Positions 1-6,443 of a stretch of 38,500 bases of DNA are shown piece by piece. Each line of letters opens with the position of its first letter. Position 1 is the first letter of the stretch. A program made the translations under genes and the position numbers. The notes under the pieces are model-generated. The model searched no databases, was not told the DNA's origin, and saw nothing but the letters and a program-made list of their open reading frames with translations. The stretch lies in the NCBI GenBank assembly GCA_016765685.1, contig JAESPR010000055.1, positions 1 to 38,500 on the forward strand. Reading direction: 5' to 3'. The stretch is from Colwellia sp. GTDB lineage: Bacteria > Pseudomonadota > Gammaproteobacteria > Enterobacterales > Alteromonadaceae.

Positions 1-57
1 ATTGCGTCAACAAACTGGCGGCTAGCGGTCGCTTTAACAACGTACTAGAGGTACATC

Positions 58-741
58 ATGGATTTAACTACAATCGAAGGCATTACATTTACACCAGAAC
101 AAACAGCGGCAATCATGAAGCAACATCAAACAGGTATTGATGCGGCTACTACTGGCCTAGTAAACAAGAATAACGAATTGCTTGGCGAAAAGAAGACAGC
201 TATGCAAAGTGTAAGTGATGCAGATTTAGCATTAACACAGGCGCGTGAAGTAGCAACAAAGGCTGAGGAGGATAGATTAAAATTAGCCGGTGACGTTGAG
301 GGTTTAAAATCTCACTATGAAAACCAATTAGCTGAAGCTACAGCGAACGCAAATACATTAGCTAAAACCGCGCAAGATGCTTTATTGTCACGCGACAAAG
401 GCTCTGTAATGAGTCAAGTATTGGGTTTAATTCATGATGACTATAAAGGGCTTGCAGAGGCGCAGTTGTCAAACATGCTAGAAATTGGTTATAATGACCA
501 ACAACAACCAACAACCGTATTTAAAGATAAAGGTGTAGTGGTTGCGAATAACGTTGATGAGTTCAAAAGCTGGGCTGCTGAACAACCTCAATTTAAACGA
601 ATACTAAACGGTGTTGATTCCAGTGGAGCAGACACAACGCAGTCAAGAGCTAGTGGCTCAACGACTAATAAAGAGTACAAAAACATGAGTATCGCGGAAC
701 AAACTGCATACTTAAAAACAGTTAACCCACAGAGGAATTAA
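58..741 (+). CDS. Capsid scaffolding protein
   Basis: 227 residues, hydrophilic and largely helical. Residues about 20-110 are rich in Ala, Glu, Lys and Gln with few breaks, as expected of a coiled-coil scaffold; a short positively charged segment lies near the C-terminus. It sits directly between the Mu F-like minor head protein and the major capsid protein, which is the classic scaffold position. An AGAGG ribosome site lies just before the ATG. Scaffold proteins guide procapsid assembly and leave or are degraded before maturation. The call rests on position, size and composition; no catalytic protease motif is visible, so a combined protease-scaffold is unlikely. Confidence 0.75.
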   Translation: MDLTTIEGITFTPEQTAAIMKQHQTGIDAATTGLVNKNNELLGEKKTAMQSVSDADLALTQAREVATKAEEDRLKLAGDVEGLKSHYENQLAEATANANTLAKTAQDALLSRDKGSVMSQVLGLIHDDYKGLAEAQLSNMLEIGYNDQQQPTTVFKDKGVVVANNVDEFKSWAAEQPQFKRILNGVDSSGADTTQSRASGSTTNKEYKNMSIAEQTAYLKTVNPQRN

Positions 742-743
742 TC

Positions 744-1697
744 ATGGCTTTAGGTGATTTTCAAGTATTTAACGATTTTGCGTATAAGGCTTTTGCCGTA
801 ACGCTACAACAGCAAGTAATGTTGTTTAACGCTGCTTCACGTGGTGCAATTACAATGTCCACAGAAGCTTTCGCTGGTGATCATAACCAAAAGGCTGCAT
901 TTGAAAACCTTGCATCTTTAATTGGTAACCGTGACCCAAGCTCAACCGCTGCCGCTGCAACACATGCGCTAGCAGAGCTTTTACAAATCGATGTTAAAGT
1001 TGGTTACGGCTCGCCTAATATCGAGTTTACCAATACTTCATTTGATTGGACTAGCCGCGACCCATCAGAAGCAGGCACATTATTTGGTAATGCAGTCGCT
1101 GAAGGTTCAATGGCTTATATGCTTAACAGTGTATTGCTATCTGCCGTTGCTGCTATAGATGATGCAGACTTGGTATTTGATGGTACTGCAACGGTTGCTT
1201 CTTTACCTAACCTTAACTCAGGTGCTGCTTTATTTGGTGATCGACAATCATCTATCGTTGCATGGGTAATGCACAGTAAATCAATGAATGACATTTGGGG
1301 TACTGCGCTAGCTAACGGTAATGACCTATTTGAATTCGGCACTGTTGCTATTGTATCTGACCCGTTTGGTCGTCCGTTGATTATGACTGACTCAGCCGCT
1401 TTGCATTTTGACAATACTGGTACTGAAAACTATCATCAGTTAGGTTTAGTTGCTGGCGGTTTAGCAGCACAAGACCAAGGTGATATGAGAATCTATGAAG
1501 ATTTAGATTTAAGCGAAACTAACGCTAAGCGCATTATGAAAGTCGAAGGCTCTTTCGGTGTAGGTATTAAAGGTTATACTTTCAACGCTGCTGTTGTTCA
1601 GCCTGACGATGCTGCACTTGCATTAATTACTAACTGGTCGCGCATCACTGACTTAGGTCATAAAGATTGTGCTGGTGTAGTAGTTACTACTTTATAG
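744..1697 (+). CDS. Major capsid protein
   Basis: 317 residues, two bases downstream of the scaffold gene with an AGAGGAAT ribosome site. The N-terminal part is helical (AFAVTLQQQVMLFNAASRGA), and the centre carries the WVMHSKSMNDIWG region typical of phage coat proteins in which a subunit recognises a conserved metal- or fold-stabilising loop. The C-terminal third is beta-rich (KVEGSFGVGIKGYTF). Position after portal, minor head protein and scaffold, and length near the HK97-fold range, support the call. It forms the icosahedral shell. No decoration or cleavage site is obvious. I could not link it to a specific coat family by eye. Confidence 0.87.
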   Translation: MALGDFQVFNDFAYKAFAVTLQQQVMLFNAASRGAITMSTEAFAGDHNQKAAFENLASLIGNRDPSSTAAAATHALAELLQIDVKVGYGSPNIEFTNTSFDWTSRDPSEAGTLFGNAVAEGSMAYMLNSVLLSAVAAIDDADLVFDGTATVASLPNLNSGAALFGDRQSSIVAWVMHSKSMNDIWGTALANGNDLFEFGTVAIVSDPFGRPLIMTDSAALHFDNTGTENYHQLGLVAGGLAAQDQGDMRIYEDLDLSETNAKRIMKVEGSFGVGIKGYTFNAAVVQPDDAALALITNWSRITDLGHKDCAGVVVTTL

Positions 1698-1704
1698 GTG
1701 ATAC

Positions 1705-1896
1705 ATGAAAGCTATTATTAAAGATTCTTTTAGTAAGGCTGAAGTATCAAGTGGTGATTTACTTGTTACTCCACGTAGTTTTAAATATGTGAACTACTGG
1801 AGTAAGTACGAGGTTAGCGGTTTAAAATACTATGTAGATAAAGCCGTTAATCTTGGAGCTAAAAAGCCAAAGCCTAAAAAGAAGAAAACAGACTAA
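1705..1896 (+). CDS. Small basic protein after the capsid gene
   Basis: 63 residues, with a good AGGTGA ribosome site 8 bases after the capsid stop. The last 12 residues are almost all Lys and Pro (KKPKPKKKK), giving a strongly basic tail. Genes in this place in other phages can encode head proteins or a small capsid-associated protein, so a virion role is possible, perhaps contacting DNA or the capsid interior. I do not recognise a family. A factor-independent terminator starts 5 bases after its stop codon and closes the capsid operon. Confidence 0.7.
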   Translation: MKAIIKDSFSKAEVSSGDLLVTPRSFKYVNYWSKYEVSGLKYYVDKAVNLGAKKPKPKKKKTD

Positions 1897-1900
1897 ATAA

Positions 1901-1927
1901 AAGCCTCGTTTAATACGGGGCTTTTTT
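1901..1927 (+). terminator. Rho-independent terminator of the capsid operon
   Basis: Stem AAGCCTCG / CGGGGCTT with a 7-nt loop followed by six T. The stem arms are identical to those of the terminator at 23522-23549, so the phage uses the same terminator stem twice with different loops. Confidence 0.9.
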
Positions 1928-1942
1928 ATGCGTGTCATATAA

Positions 1943-1951
1943 TGCTATAAT
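1943..1951 (+). promoter_or_regulatory. Extended -10 promoter TGCTATAAT
   Basis: A perfect TATAAT preceded by TGC, directly behind the capsid terminator. The same nonamer precedes the genes at 6444 and 35771. The -35 area is only T-rich, which fits an extended -10 promoter. Transcription should start near 1958, upstream of the structured leader. Confidence 0.65.
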
Positions 1952-1957
1952 ACTTAT

Positions 1958-2047
1958 GCTTTCGTTGAGGGACTTAAGCGCGGCTAGCTAGCCTTCTCCC
2001 TATTATCCCTCACTCCCTCAAAGCAAACGGATTTGCTTCTTTTTTAA
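1958..2047 (+). ncRNA. Structured leader or small RNA ending at an internal terminator
   Basis: About 90 nt between the promoter and a strong terminator hairpin, with no ORF. It holds TTGAGGGA at 1965-1972, the 12-bp perfect palindrome GGCTAGCTAGCC at 1982-1993, and two CCCTC segments (2006-2012 and 2014-2021); the second is an exact complement of 1965-1972. It could be a free small RNA or an attenuator for the downstream virion genes. Confidence 0.5.
2021..2045 (+). terminator. Terminator hairpin inside the leader
   Basis: AAGCAAA / TTTGCTT, 7 bp with a CGGA loop, then C and six T. Its 5' base overlaps the CCCTCAA arm that can pair with 1965-1972, so formation of the leader stem and the terminator are adjacent and may stack. 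It lies before, not after, the coding region, hence possible attenuation. Confidence 0.7.
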
Positions 2048-2048
2048 T

Positions 2049-2070
2049 TCCCTCATTAACAATCGAGGGG
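2049..2070 (+). promoter_or_regulatory. Hairpin covering the ribosome site of the next gene
   Basis: TCCCTC at 2049-2054 can pair with GAGGGG at 2065-2070, which is the ribosome binding site for the ATG at 2074. The same GAGGG could instead pair with the CCCTC elements at 2006-2021, so access of ribosomes may depend on which upstream pairing forms. Confidence 0.5.
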
Positions 2071-2073
2071 CTT

Positions 2074-2184
2074 ATGCGCTCAATGAATGAAATACTCGCC
2101 GATATAGTTTTAGCTGTAGGCGGCACTGTAACAAATCCAACAAACCGTAATCAACTTTTAGCCGATTGGCTACTTGCGCTTTAA
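2074..2184 (+). CDS. 36-residue protein with RN(E/Q)LL motif
   Basis: Short ORF with a GAGGGG ribosome site 3 bases before the ATG. The product begins MRSMNEILADIVLAVGG and continues TVTNPTNRNQLLADWLLAL, an unusually orderly amphipathic sequence for a chance ORF. The NRNQLL and MNEIL segments resemble the starts of the next two products (MSIRNELL, MTTRNELL). It may be a reduced relative that shares their docking peptide, or part of a virion accessory complex. Function unknown. Confidence 0.6.
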   Translation: MRSMNEILADIVLAVGGTVTNPTNRNQLLADWLLAL

Positions 2185-2211
2185 CACATCTACTCATTGG
2201 AGAAATGACAA

Positions 2212-3465
2212 ATGAGCATAAGAAACGAATTACTTGAAGAAATATTAAACGCTACACAAGCGGGGCCAGGCTCTCTAACTAATCGAGTCAGAGTTACACA
2301 GGCATCTGATTTAGCTGGTGCACTAGATAGCACAAAGGAATATTTTATTGATGGTATTATTGATATGGGCAACCAATCAATAGAAGCGCCACAAGGTGGA
2401 ATTAACTTTACCGGCTATAACTTTGACCTATCAAAATTAATATCATCAGCCGCAGGGTACACCATGTTTACATCGCCCGTCGGTGGTAGTGGTGATTTTC
2501 TTGGTAAGGATTACGCTATCGAGGTTACAGGCGTAGGCTCTCAAGTTTACGATATTGTAAGTGATACGGGGTTCGAGGCTTTCGAGTTCTCACGCATTAA
2601 TTACAATAATTGCTCATCACTAGGTACTATCGATAATTACCGCCAAGGCTTAGAAGTTGGTACTGGTCGTTTTGGTGGTAAGCCTGAGTTAACATTAAAA
2701 GGTACATGGGTCGGTGGTTACTTCATAGATACATCAATAGTTAGGGGTATGGTTGACGGCGCTTATACTTTATTTAAGGCTGGCGCTGGATTTACTATGG
2801 CATCACGCTTCAGGTCTAATCAGAACATCGACTTACCTGCGAATGCTTCTTTCTTTGACTTCTCCGTTGCTAACTTTCCCAACCCATCAACGATACAAAT
2901 TGACGGAGCTATTATTACAAGAAACGGCTCGATAGATACAGAAGATGCGAATATAAATCCAAACATAACTGAGGCTGAATTACCCAGCGCATTCATGGGC
3001 AACCAAGGCATGCATAATACTTTTGTTGGCGGCAAGTATGCGGTATCAGCAGAGGTAACGACAACTATCAATACTCAGGGTGTCTTTGAGGTTTTAGCGG
3101 GCACGTTCACAACTGAAGGATTGCAGCATTTCGATCAACCATCAAACGGACAGGCTAGGCATTTAGGTGTAAGCCCGAGAAACTTTATATTTGTTATGAA
3201 TATGACAATTACAGGGGCGCAGAATGAAGAGGTTGAAATAAGAATAAGACGTTTTGATTCGTCATCAACAACCACTAGCACCATTGAATCACAAGTAAGG
3301 CAGGTAAATGCCTTTGCTGGCGGTAGAGATGTAGCATTCTTCAACCTATTTACTGCTGTGGATATCGACCAAGATGATTATCTATTCTTAGAAGTAGCTA
3401 ATAATTCATCAACCACAAACTTAACTGTTGAAGTTGATGGTTTCTTTGTTATTACGGAGAGATAA
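2212..3465 (+). CDS. Putative virion protein, beta-rich, RNELL start
   Basis: 417 residues; GGAG ribosome site at the usual distance. The N-terminus MSIRNELLEEILNA is helical, followed by a long beta-rich, Gly- and Asn-rich body (residues about 30-260) and a C-terminal beta domain (about 270-417: LEVLAGTF-like, EVEIRIRRF, VDGFFVITER) of the kind found in phage fibre or decoration proteins. The body has the look of a right-handed beta helix or a stacked beta structure but I see no catalytic residues. It is encoded with 2074 and 3467 behind a separate promoter, after the capsid operon, so a head fibre or surface protein is the likeliest role. Inference only. Confidence 0.65.
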   Translation: MSIRNELLEEILNATQAGPGSLTNRVRVTQASDLAGALDSTKEYFIDGIIDMGNQSIEAPQGGINFTGYNFDLSKLISSAAGYTMFTSPVGGSGDFLGKDYAIEVTGVGSQVYDIVSDTGFEAFEFSRINYNNCSSLGTIDNYRQGLEVGTGRFGGKPELTLKGTWVGGYFIDTSIVRGMVDGAYTLFKAGAGFTMASRFRSNQNIDLPANASFFDFSVANFPNPSTIQIDGAIITRNGSIDTEDANINPNITEAELPSAFMGNQGMHNTFVGGKYAVSAEVTTTINTQGVFEVLAGTFTTEGLQHFDQPSNGQARHLGVSPRNFIFVMNMTITGAQNEEVEIRIRRFDSSSTTTSTIESQVRQVNAFAGGRDVAFFNLFTAVDIDQDDYLFLEVANNSSTTNLTVEVDGFFVITER

Positions 3466-3466
3466 T

Positions 3467-3982
3467 ATGACTACTAGAAACGAGCTATTATTAAAAGGCG
3501 GAGCGGCTACTGGTGGCATCGGTGCAACTTATACCGGCGGAACATTCCTTGTTGGCGTTAATAAGCTACTATCAAGCGGATCGAGTTTTGAATTAATCAT
3601 CTCAACTAATGGTGAGCAGTTGGTTATGGACTCGCCTATCGTAAATAGCAACAGCGGTGATTTAACGTTTAACTTATATGAGGACACTGTATTTACTGGC
3701 GGAACTCCTGTAACAGCTTACAACAATGACAGGAATTCTGATTTTGTTGCTGTGATAACTGGTCTTGTAGTTGATGCGACTATATCCGATATTGGCACTC
3801 AGATACAGCCAACGGTTAATACTGTGGGTGACAATAACAGTGGCGCGGCCAGGACTTTTGCTCTTGGCTATCCTACTATATTTAAACCTAATACTAATTA
3901 CACTTTACAAGTAATACACAATGACGGGCAGAACAGGCAGGTTAATTTATACGTGTCAGCATTTAGGCGTAGAGATTTATAA
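3467..3982 (+). CDS. Putative virion protein, RNELL start
   Basis: 171 residues. I chose the ATG at 3467, one base after the previous stop, because ACGGAGAG lies 5 bases upstream; an in-frame start at 3428 would overlap the preceding gene. The product starts MTTRNELLLKGGAATGG, matching the start of the preceding protein, then becomes beta-rich with a C-terminal YTLQVIHNDGQNRQVNLYVSAF-type strand pattern (broken here by a disordered Gly/Asn region at about 120-130). Likely a partner of the 417-residue protein in the virion. Followed by a terminator. Confidence 0.65.
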   Translation: MTTRNELLLKGGAATGGIGATYTGGTFLVGVNKLLSSGSSFELIISTNGEQLVMDSPIVNSNSGDLTFNLYEDTVFTGGTPVTAYNNDRNSDFVAVITGLVVDATISDIGTQIQPTVNTVGDNNSGAARTFALGYPTIFKPNTNYTLQVIHNDGQNRQVNLYVSAFRRRDL

Positions 3983-4002
3983 TAATAACTAGGTTAATGA
4001 TT

Positions 4003-4036
4003 AAGGGGCTATATTTATATATGCCCCTTCTTTTTT
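4003..4036 (+). terminator. Rho-independent terminator after the virion genes
   Basis: AAGGGGC / GCCCCTT, 7 bp, with a 13-nt AT loop and then CTTTTTT. It separates the rightward virion genes from the converging leftward operon that ends at 4044. Confidence 0.85.
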
Positions 4037-4043
4037 ATTTATG

Positions 4044-4220
4044 TTAATTATACTTTTCTGCAATAATAAACCCTGCCATTACAAATAAAGATATAGGTGA
4101 TGCAAAGAACGAAATAACAAACCCTATCTTAGCCGTATTCGAAAGGTCTCCATAACAATTAAACCCCATTCCTATATGTATTAAATACGCAACAACACAG
4201 TAAATGTAAATTGATTCCAT
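4044..4220 (-). CDS. Small two-segment membrane protein
   Basis: 58 residues. The ATG overlaps the stop of the upstream gene (TGATG), so it is probably translated by coupling. Two hydrophobic stretches, residues 4-20 (IYIYCVVAYLIHIGMGF) and 33-53 (FVISFFASPISLFVMAGFII), are separated by a short polar turn, giving a helical hairpin. Last gene of the leftward 5731-4044 operon. It might act on the host envelope early in infection; no family recognised. Confidence 0.65.
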   Translation of the reverse strand: MESIYIYCVVAYLIHIGMGFNCYGDLSNTAKIGFVISFFASPISLFVMAGFIIAEKYN

Positions 4221-4600
4221 CATAACCCATACCCCTCATCGAATTGGCTAAGGTCGATACATGCAACGCGATTTCTTGTGTGATGCTCGTCTGCTGCTTC
4301 TTTGGTGCCAAAAATAACATCGCATGCGCCTTGCTTATAAACATTAACAAACCCGCTAAGCTTTTTAGGTGCTATAGGCTTAACCCAGCATTCATTGAAT
4401 GAGCCGCAGCCAATGCCCATTGTAGGGTGGTTAAATGTGATTATGCTATCATTACGTACCGCACTCAAACCTATGACCTCAACCTCCTTACCTTTAAAAT
4501 CAATAATGCGCGAATCACTTTCAATATCACCAACTAAAAATGTAGAGCCAATCTTTGGAACCATGCCGTTATGAAACATTACCTGTGTGTATTTAATCAT
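4220..4600 (-). CDS. Conserved hypothetical phage protein
   Basis: 126 residues, with AGGAGAG 4-5 bases before the ATG. The middle (residues about 20-75) is beta-rich and reads like a small barrel that contains GSTFLVGDIES and GKEVEVIGLSAV. The tail resembles the short C-terminal module seen in phage small proteins (FVNVYKQGACDVIFGTKEAA). It contains three Cys but no paired zinc motif. Fifth of seven tightly linked genes in the leftward operon. Function unknown. Confidence 0.7.
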   Translation of the reverse strand: MIKYTQVMFHNGMVPKIGSTFLVGDIESDSRIIDFKGKEVEVIGLSAVRNDSIITFNHPTMGIGCGSFNECWVKPIAPKKLSGFVNVYKQGACDVIFGTKEAADEHHTRNRVACIDLSQFDEGYGL

Positions 4601-4609
4601 GTTACTCTC

Positions 4610-4789
4610 CTAAGTAAATATAAACCAACTAATCATTATCGAACCAATAACCATTGCACACACTATCATTGAATCATTCTTTTTCTGAAGCTTGTAAATC
4701 TTCATCCTTAAGTCAGCGGCTTCGTGTCTTAGCTTAATGTGAGCATCAAGTGCTCTACGTGCTTCATGTTCATTGTTAGGGTTTGTCAT
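4610..4789 (-). CDS. Small tail-anchored coiled-coil membrane protein
   Basis: 59 residues. I start at the ATG preceded by AAGGAGC (MTNPNNEHEAR...), not at the longer upstream start, which lies inside the preceding HTH gene. Residues 8-38 form a charged helix (EARRALDAHIKLRHEAADLR) and the C-terminus is one hydrophobic segment (MIVCAMVIGSIMISWFIF). This is the profile of a tail-anchored protein with a cytoplasmic coiled coil. It overlaps the HTH gene by 14 bases. Confidence 0.65.
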   Translation of the reverse strand: MTNPNNEHEARRALDAHIKLRHEAADLRMKIYKLQKKNDSMIVCAMVIGSIMISWFIFT

Positions 4790-4961
4790 TGGTCTGCTCC
4801 TTTTTAACCTGCTTTGATACTTCACAATATACCGCGCCATCTATCACCACACAGTTACGTTTAAGCCATCTTCTAGCTTGTGACTGGCTAACACCTTGCG
4901 AGCGTGCAAAGTCGCTCTGATTGTTGTTATGGTGTTCTTTTATGTAATCAGTTAGTTTCAT
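4776..4961 (-). CDS. Small Cro-like helix-turn-helix protein
   Basis: 61 residues. Residues 1-33 read MKLTDYIKEHH then SDFARSQGVSQSQARRWLKR, an HTH in which the turn falls around GVS; the tail CVVIDGAVYC is the short beta hairpin seen in small phage Cro-type proteins. It should bind DNA as a dimer and repress a promoter; the inverted repeat at 5784-5798 in front of this operon is a candidate site. No partner CI-type repressor is present, so it is unlikely to be part of a lysogeny switch. Confidence 0.75.
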   Translation of the reverse strand: MKLTDYIKEHHNNNQSDFARSQGVSQSQARRWLKRNCVVIDGAVYCEVSKQVKKEQTNDKP

Positions 4962-5121
4962 GTTCAGCCTTTAACCCCTTAATTTTGTCATTTAACTTAT
5001 AAAGCAATTCACCGTAAACAGAGCCGATATCATCACCCTCAAATAAAATCATCATAACCCTGCATGTTTCCATTTCTCTGCTGAGTATCGTTACCATATT
5101 CATCCAGTGTTCAATTTTCAT
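4948..5121 (-). CDS. Small helical hypothetical protein
   Basis: 57 residues, starting MKIEHWMNMV with its ATG overlapping the upstream stop (ATGA) and its own end overlapping the next start by 14 bases. Mostly helical and charged, with a Met-rich first half. The tight overlap on both sides supports it as a coupled gene in the operon. No family recognised. Confidence 0.6.
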   Translation of the reverse strand: MKIEHWMNMVTILSREMETCRVMMILFEGDDIGSVYGELLYKLNDKIKGLKAEHETN

Positions 5122-5489
5122 GATATTGATTTTCTCGCTTTTAGGTAATCTAAAATATGCTCAAGTGTGCTCGTTTTGTTTATTATCCTCGTGTTGTATA
5201 AATTATTTATTTGATGCAATAAGGTTTTAAGCATAGATTCAACACACGCACCGTCTTGCTCTCCTTGATCAAGGTCTATTCTTATATTGGCTTCTAACTC
5301 TAAAGACTCGCGCCTTTCCTGTTGCCATTTAGATAATTTACTCGCATAGCAAATGTAATCTAAACCCGCAATACCAGAGAGTAACTGACTAACACTAGCC
5401 CCGTTTTGCATGGAGTCTCTGAAGGTATTTAAAGATTCATCTATAACGCTTGAGCTGTAATCCCTGTATATAATATTTTCATTTTCCAT
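5118..5489 (-). CDS. Helical hypothetical protein
   Basis: 123 residues starting MENENIIYRD. I prefer this ATG because AAGGTG lies 5-6 bases upstream; the GTG three codons earlier is itself part of that ribosome site. The sequence is helical and acidic with a long amphipathic stretch at about 55-115 (LSKWQQERRESLELEANIR). No catalytic or metal motif is visible. Function unknown. Confidence 0.65.
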   Translation of the reverse strand: MENENIIYRDYSSSVIDESLNTFRDSMQNGASVSQLLSGIAGLDYICYASKLSKWQQERRESLELEANIRIDLDQGEQDGACVESMLKTLLHQINNLYNTRIINKTSTLEHILDYLKARKSIS

Positions 5490-5521
5490 TTTAATCACCT
5501 TAGCCCCGAAGGGCTTATTTT

Positions 5522-5731
5522 TTATTGGTATTTAGTAAATTGGTTAGTGCATTTTTCTTCATAATCTTTATTAGTAATTTCTGCTGCTTTGCTTGCTGTC
5601 ATTTCACCAAGCTTTACACCGATTATAAGGTATCGTTCGACGCTGCAATTACTCGACATTTTAAAACCTAACTGCTTGCTCATTTCATTTATGATTAACT
5701 GCTTTGCTTCTTTAGTTTTCATGTAAATCAT
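5522..5731 (-). CDS. Small hypothetical protein, first of a leftward operon
   Basis: 69 residues, starting MIYMKTKEAKQLI. The second Met at codon 4 is an alternative start. Residues 29-50 (VERYLIIGVKLGEMTASKAA) could contain a short helix pair. It is the first gene behind the leftward promoter at about 5768-5795. No family recognised. Confidence 0.6.
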   Translation of the reverse strand: MIYMKTKEAKQLIINEMSKQLGFKMSSNCSVERYLIIGVKLGEMTASKAAEITNKDYEEKCTNQFTKYQ

Positions 5732-5767
5732 TTGATTCTCGTTAGTTGCTGCGTTGTTGTTGAAGTA

Positions 5768-5798
5768 ATAATAACACCTTATAGTATTAATGCAATAC
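5768..5798 (-). promoter_or_regulatory. Leftward promoter with inverted repeat
   Basis: On the minus strand TTGCAT (5795-5790), a 16-bp spacer and TATTAT (5773-5768). The inverted repeat GTATT-AATGC-AATAC at 5784-5798 covers the -35 box and is a plausible operator for the small HTH protein of the same operon. Confidence 0.5.
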
Positions 5799-5843
5799 CT
5801 TTTTGTATTTAAATTAAGTTTATTTTTGTTTAGCAGTGAACGG

Positions 5844-5852
5844 TGATATAAT
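5844..5852 (+). promoter_or_regulatory. Extended -10 promoter of large RNA copy 1
   Basis: TG-A-TATAAT with a weak T-rich -35. Transcription would start near 5859, exactly at the first conserved hairpin of the structured RNA. Confidence 0.6.
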
Positions 5853-5858
5853 TACCTT

Positions 5859-6375
5859 GCGGTGTGAAGACCGTTTAAAAAGAAATTGGTAGAGGGTATT
5901 TAGAATTGTGATCTTTGGTGGGTTTTTCATCTACTGATTTCACCCCTCTTCAACAGAGGTTACAATTTTAAGTACCTTTTTTGTATCTGAATTAATATTA
6001 CATATGCGTAGTGTGACCCACAAGCCACTAATTCGATAAGAGTCACCAGATACAATCCTCTACACTTAACCGGTGTTTGAAACCTTTAGCGGGGCGAGTG
6101 GGTTTGAAGCCCACACACTTTCTAAACTCCTTCATACTGCCGAATTTTCTCGGTTATCGTAAAAAACCTTAATCAAGCTAACGATTATAATTAGCAAATA
6201 TCGAATACTTAGTATTAATCGACTTTTAGACACGAGAATAAACAGCATTTTCTGCATGGTATATGGATTGGGCATCCAACAAGGATTGTGAATAGCTAGC
6301 TGATACTGATTTAATACTACTTGATATAAACTAAGCGCACTTACTCATCCATGCAGTAACGTGTCTAATGATACT
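5859..6375 (+). ncRNA. Large structured RNA, copy 1 (family unassigned)
   Basis: About 517 nt with no credible ORF. Helices readable by eye: GCGGT/ACCGT (5859-5863 with 5870-5874); a 15-bp helix 5895-5909 with 5962-5976; TTGTATCTG/CAGATACAA (5981-5989 with 6047-6055); GCCGA/TCGGT (6139-6154); GCTAA/TTAGC (6177-6195); AATAC/GTATT (6204-6216); a 9-bp closing helix TTAGACACG/CGTGTCTAA (6226-6234 with 6360-6368); CTGCATGG/CCATGCAG (6252-6259 with 6349-6356); and TGGAT/ATCCA (6264-6278). Most recur in the same order with changed but still paired bases at 21272-21735. The segment about 6060-6130, with hairpin GTGGG/CCCAC, is specific to this copy. Expressed from its own extended -10 promoter. Role unknown; size and phage setting recall ROOL and GOLLD RNAs. 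Confidence 0.85.
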
Positions 6376-6406
6376 TATTGCCTTAATTTAACAAATCAAT
6401 CTATCG

Positions 6407-6415
6407 TGCTATAAT
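6407..6415 (+). promoter_or_regulatory. Extended -10 promoter of the head-tail/tail operon
   Basis: TGCTATAAT, identical to the sites at 1943 and 35734, 28 bases before the ATG at 6444. It lies just downstream of RNA copy 1 and should drive the connector and tail genes. Confidence 0.65.
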
Positions 6416-6443
6416 TAGTTATCAAACAATAGGATTAATCAAA

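Noticed and set aside
4159-4350. 63-residue minus ORF overlapping 4044-4600
   Set aside because: Out of frame with two better supported, coupled genes and lacks a ribosome site.
4776-4961. Lysogeny switch (Cro/CI)
   Set aside because: Only a small Cro-like protein is present; no CI-type repressor, integrase or attachment site was found in the complete map.
5503-5525. Rightward terminator AGCCC-CGAA-GGGCT + T-run
   Set aside because: It looks like a terminator on the plus strand but no rightward transcript is expected there; on the transcribed minus strand it lacks a T-run.
5859-6375. tRNA or tmRNA gene
   Set aside because: No cloverleaf, TTCRA loop or CCA-type end could be drawn in either large RNA or elsewhere in the window.
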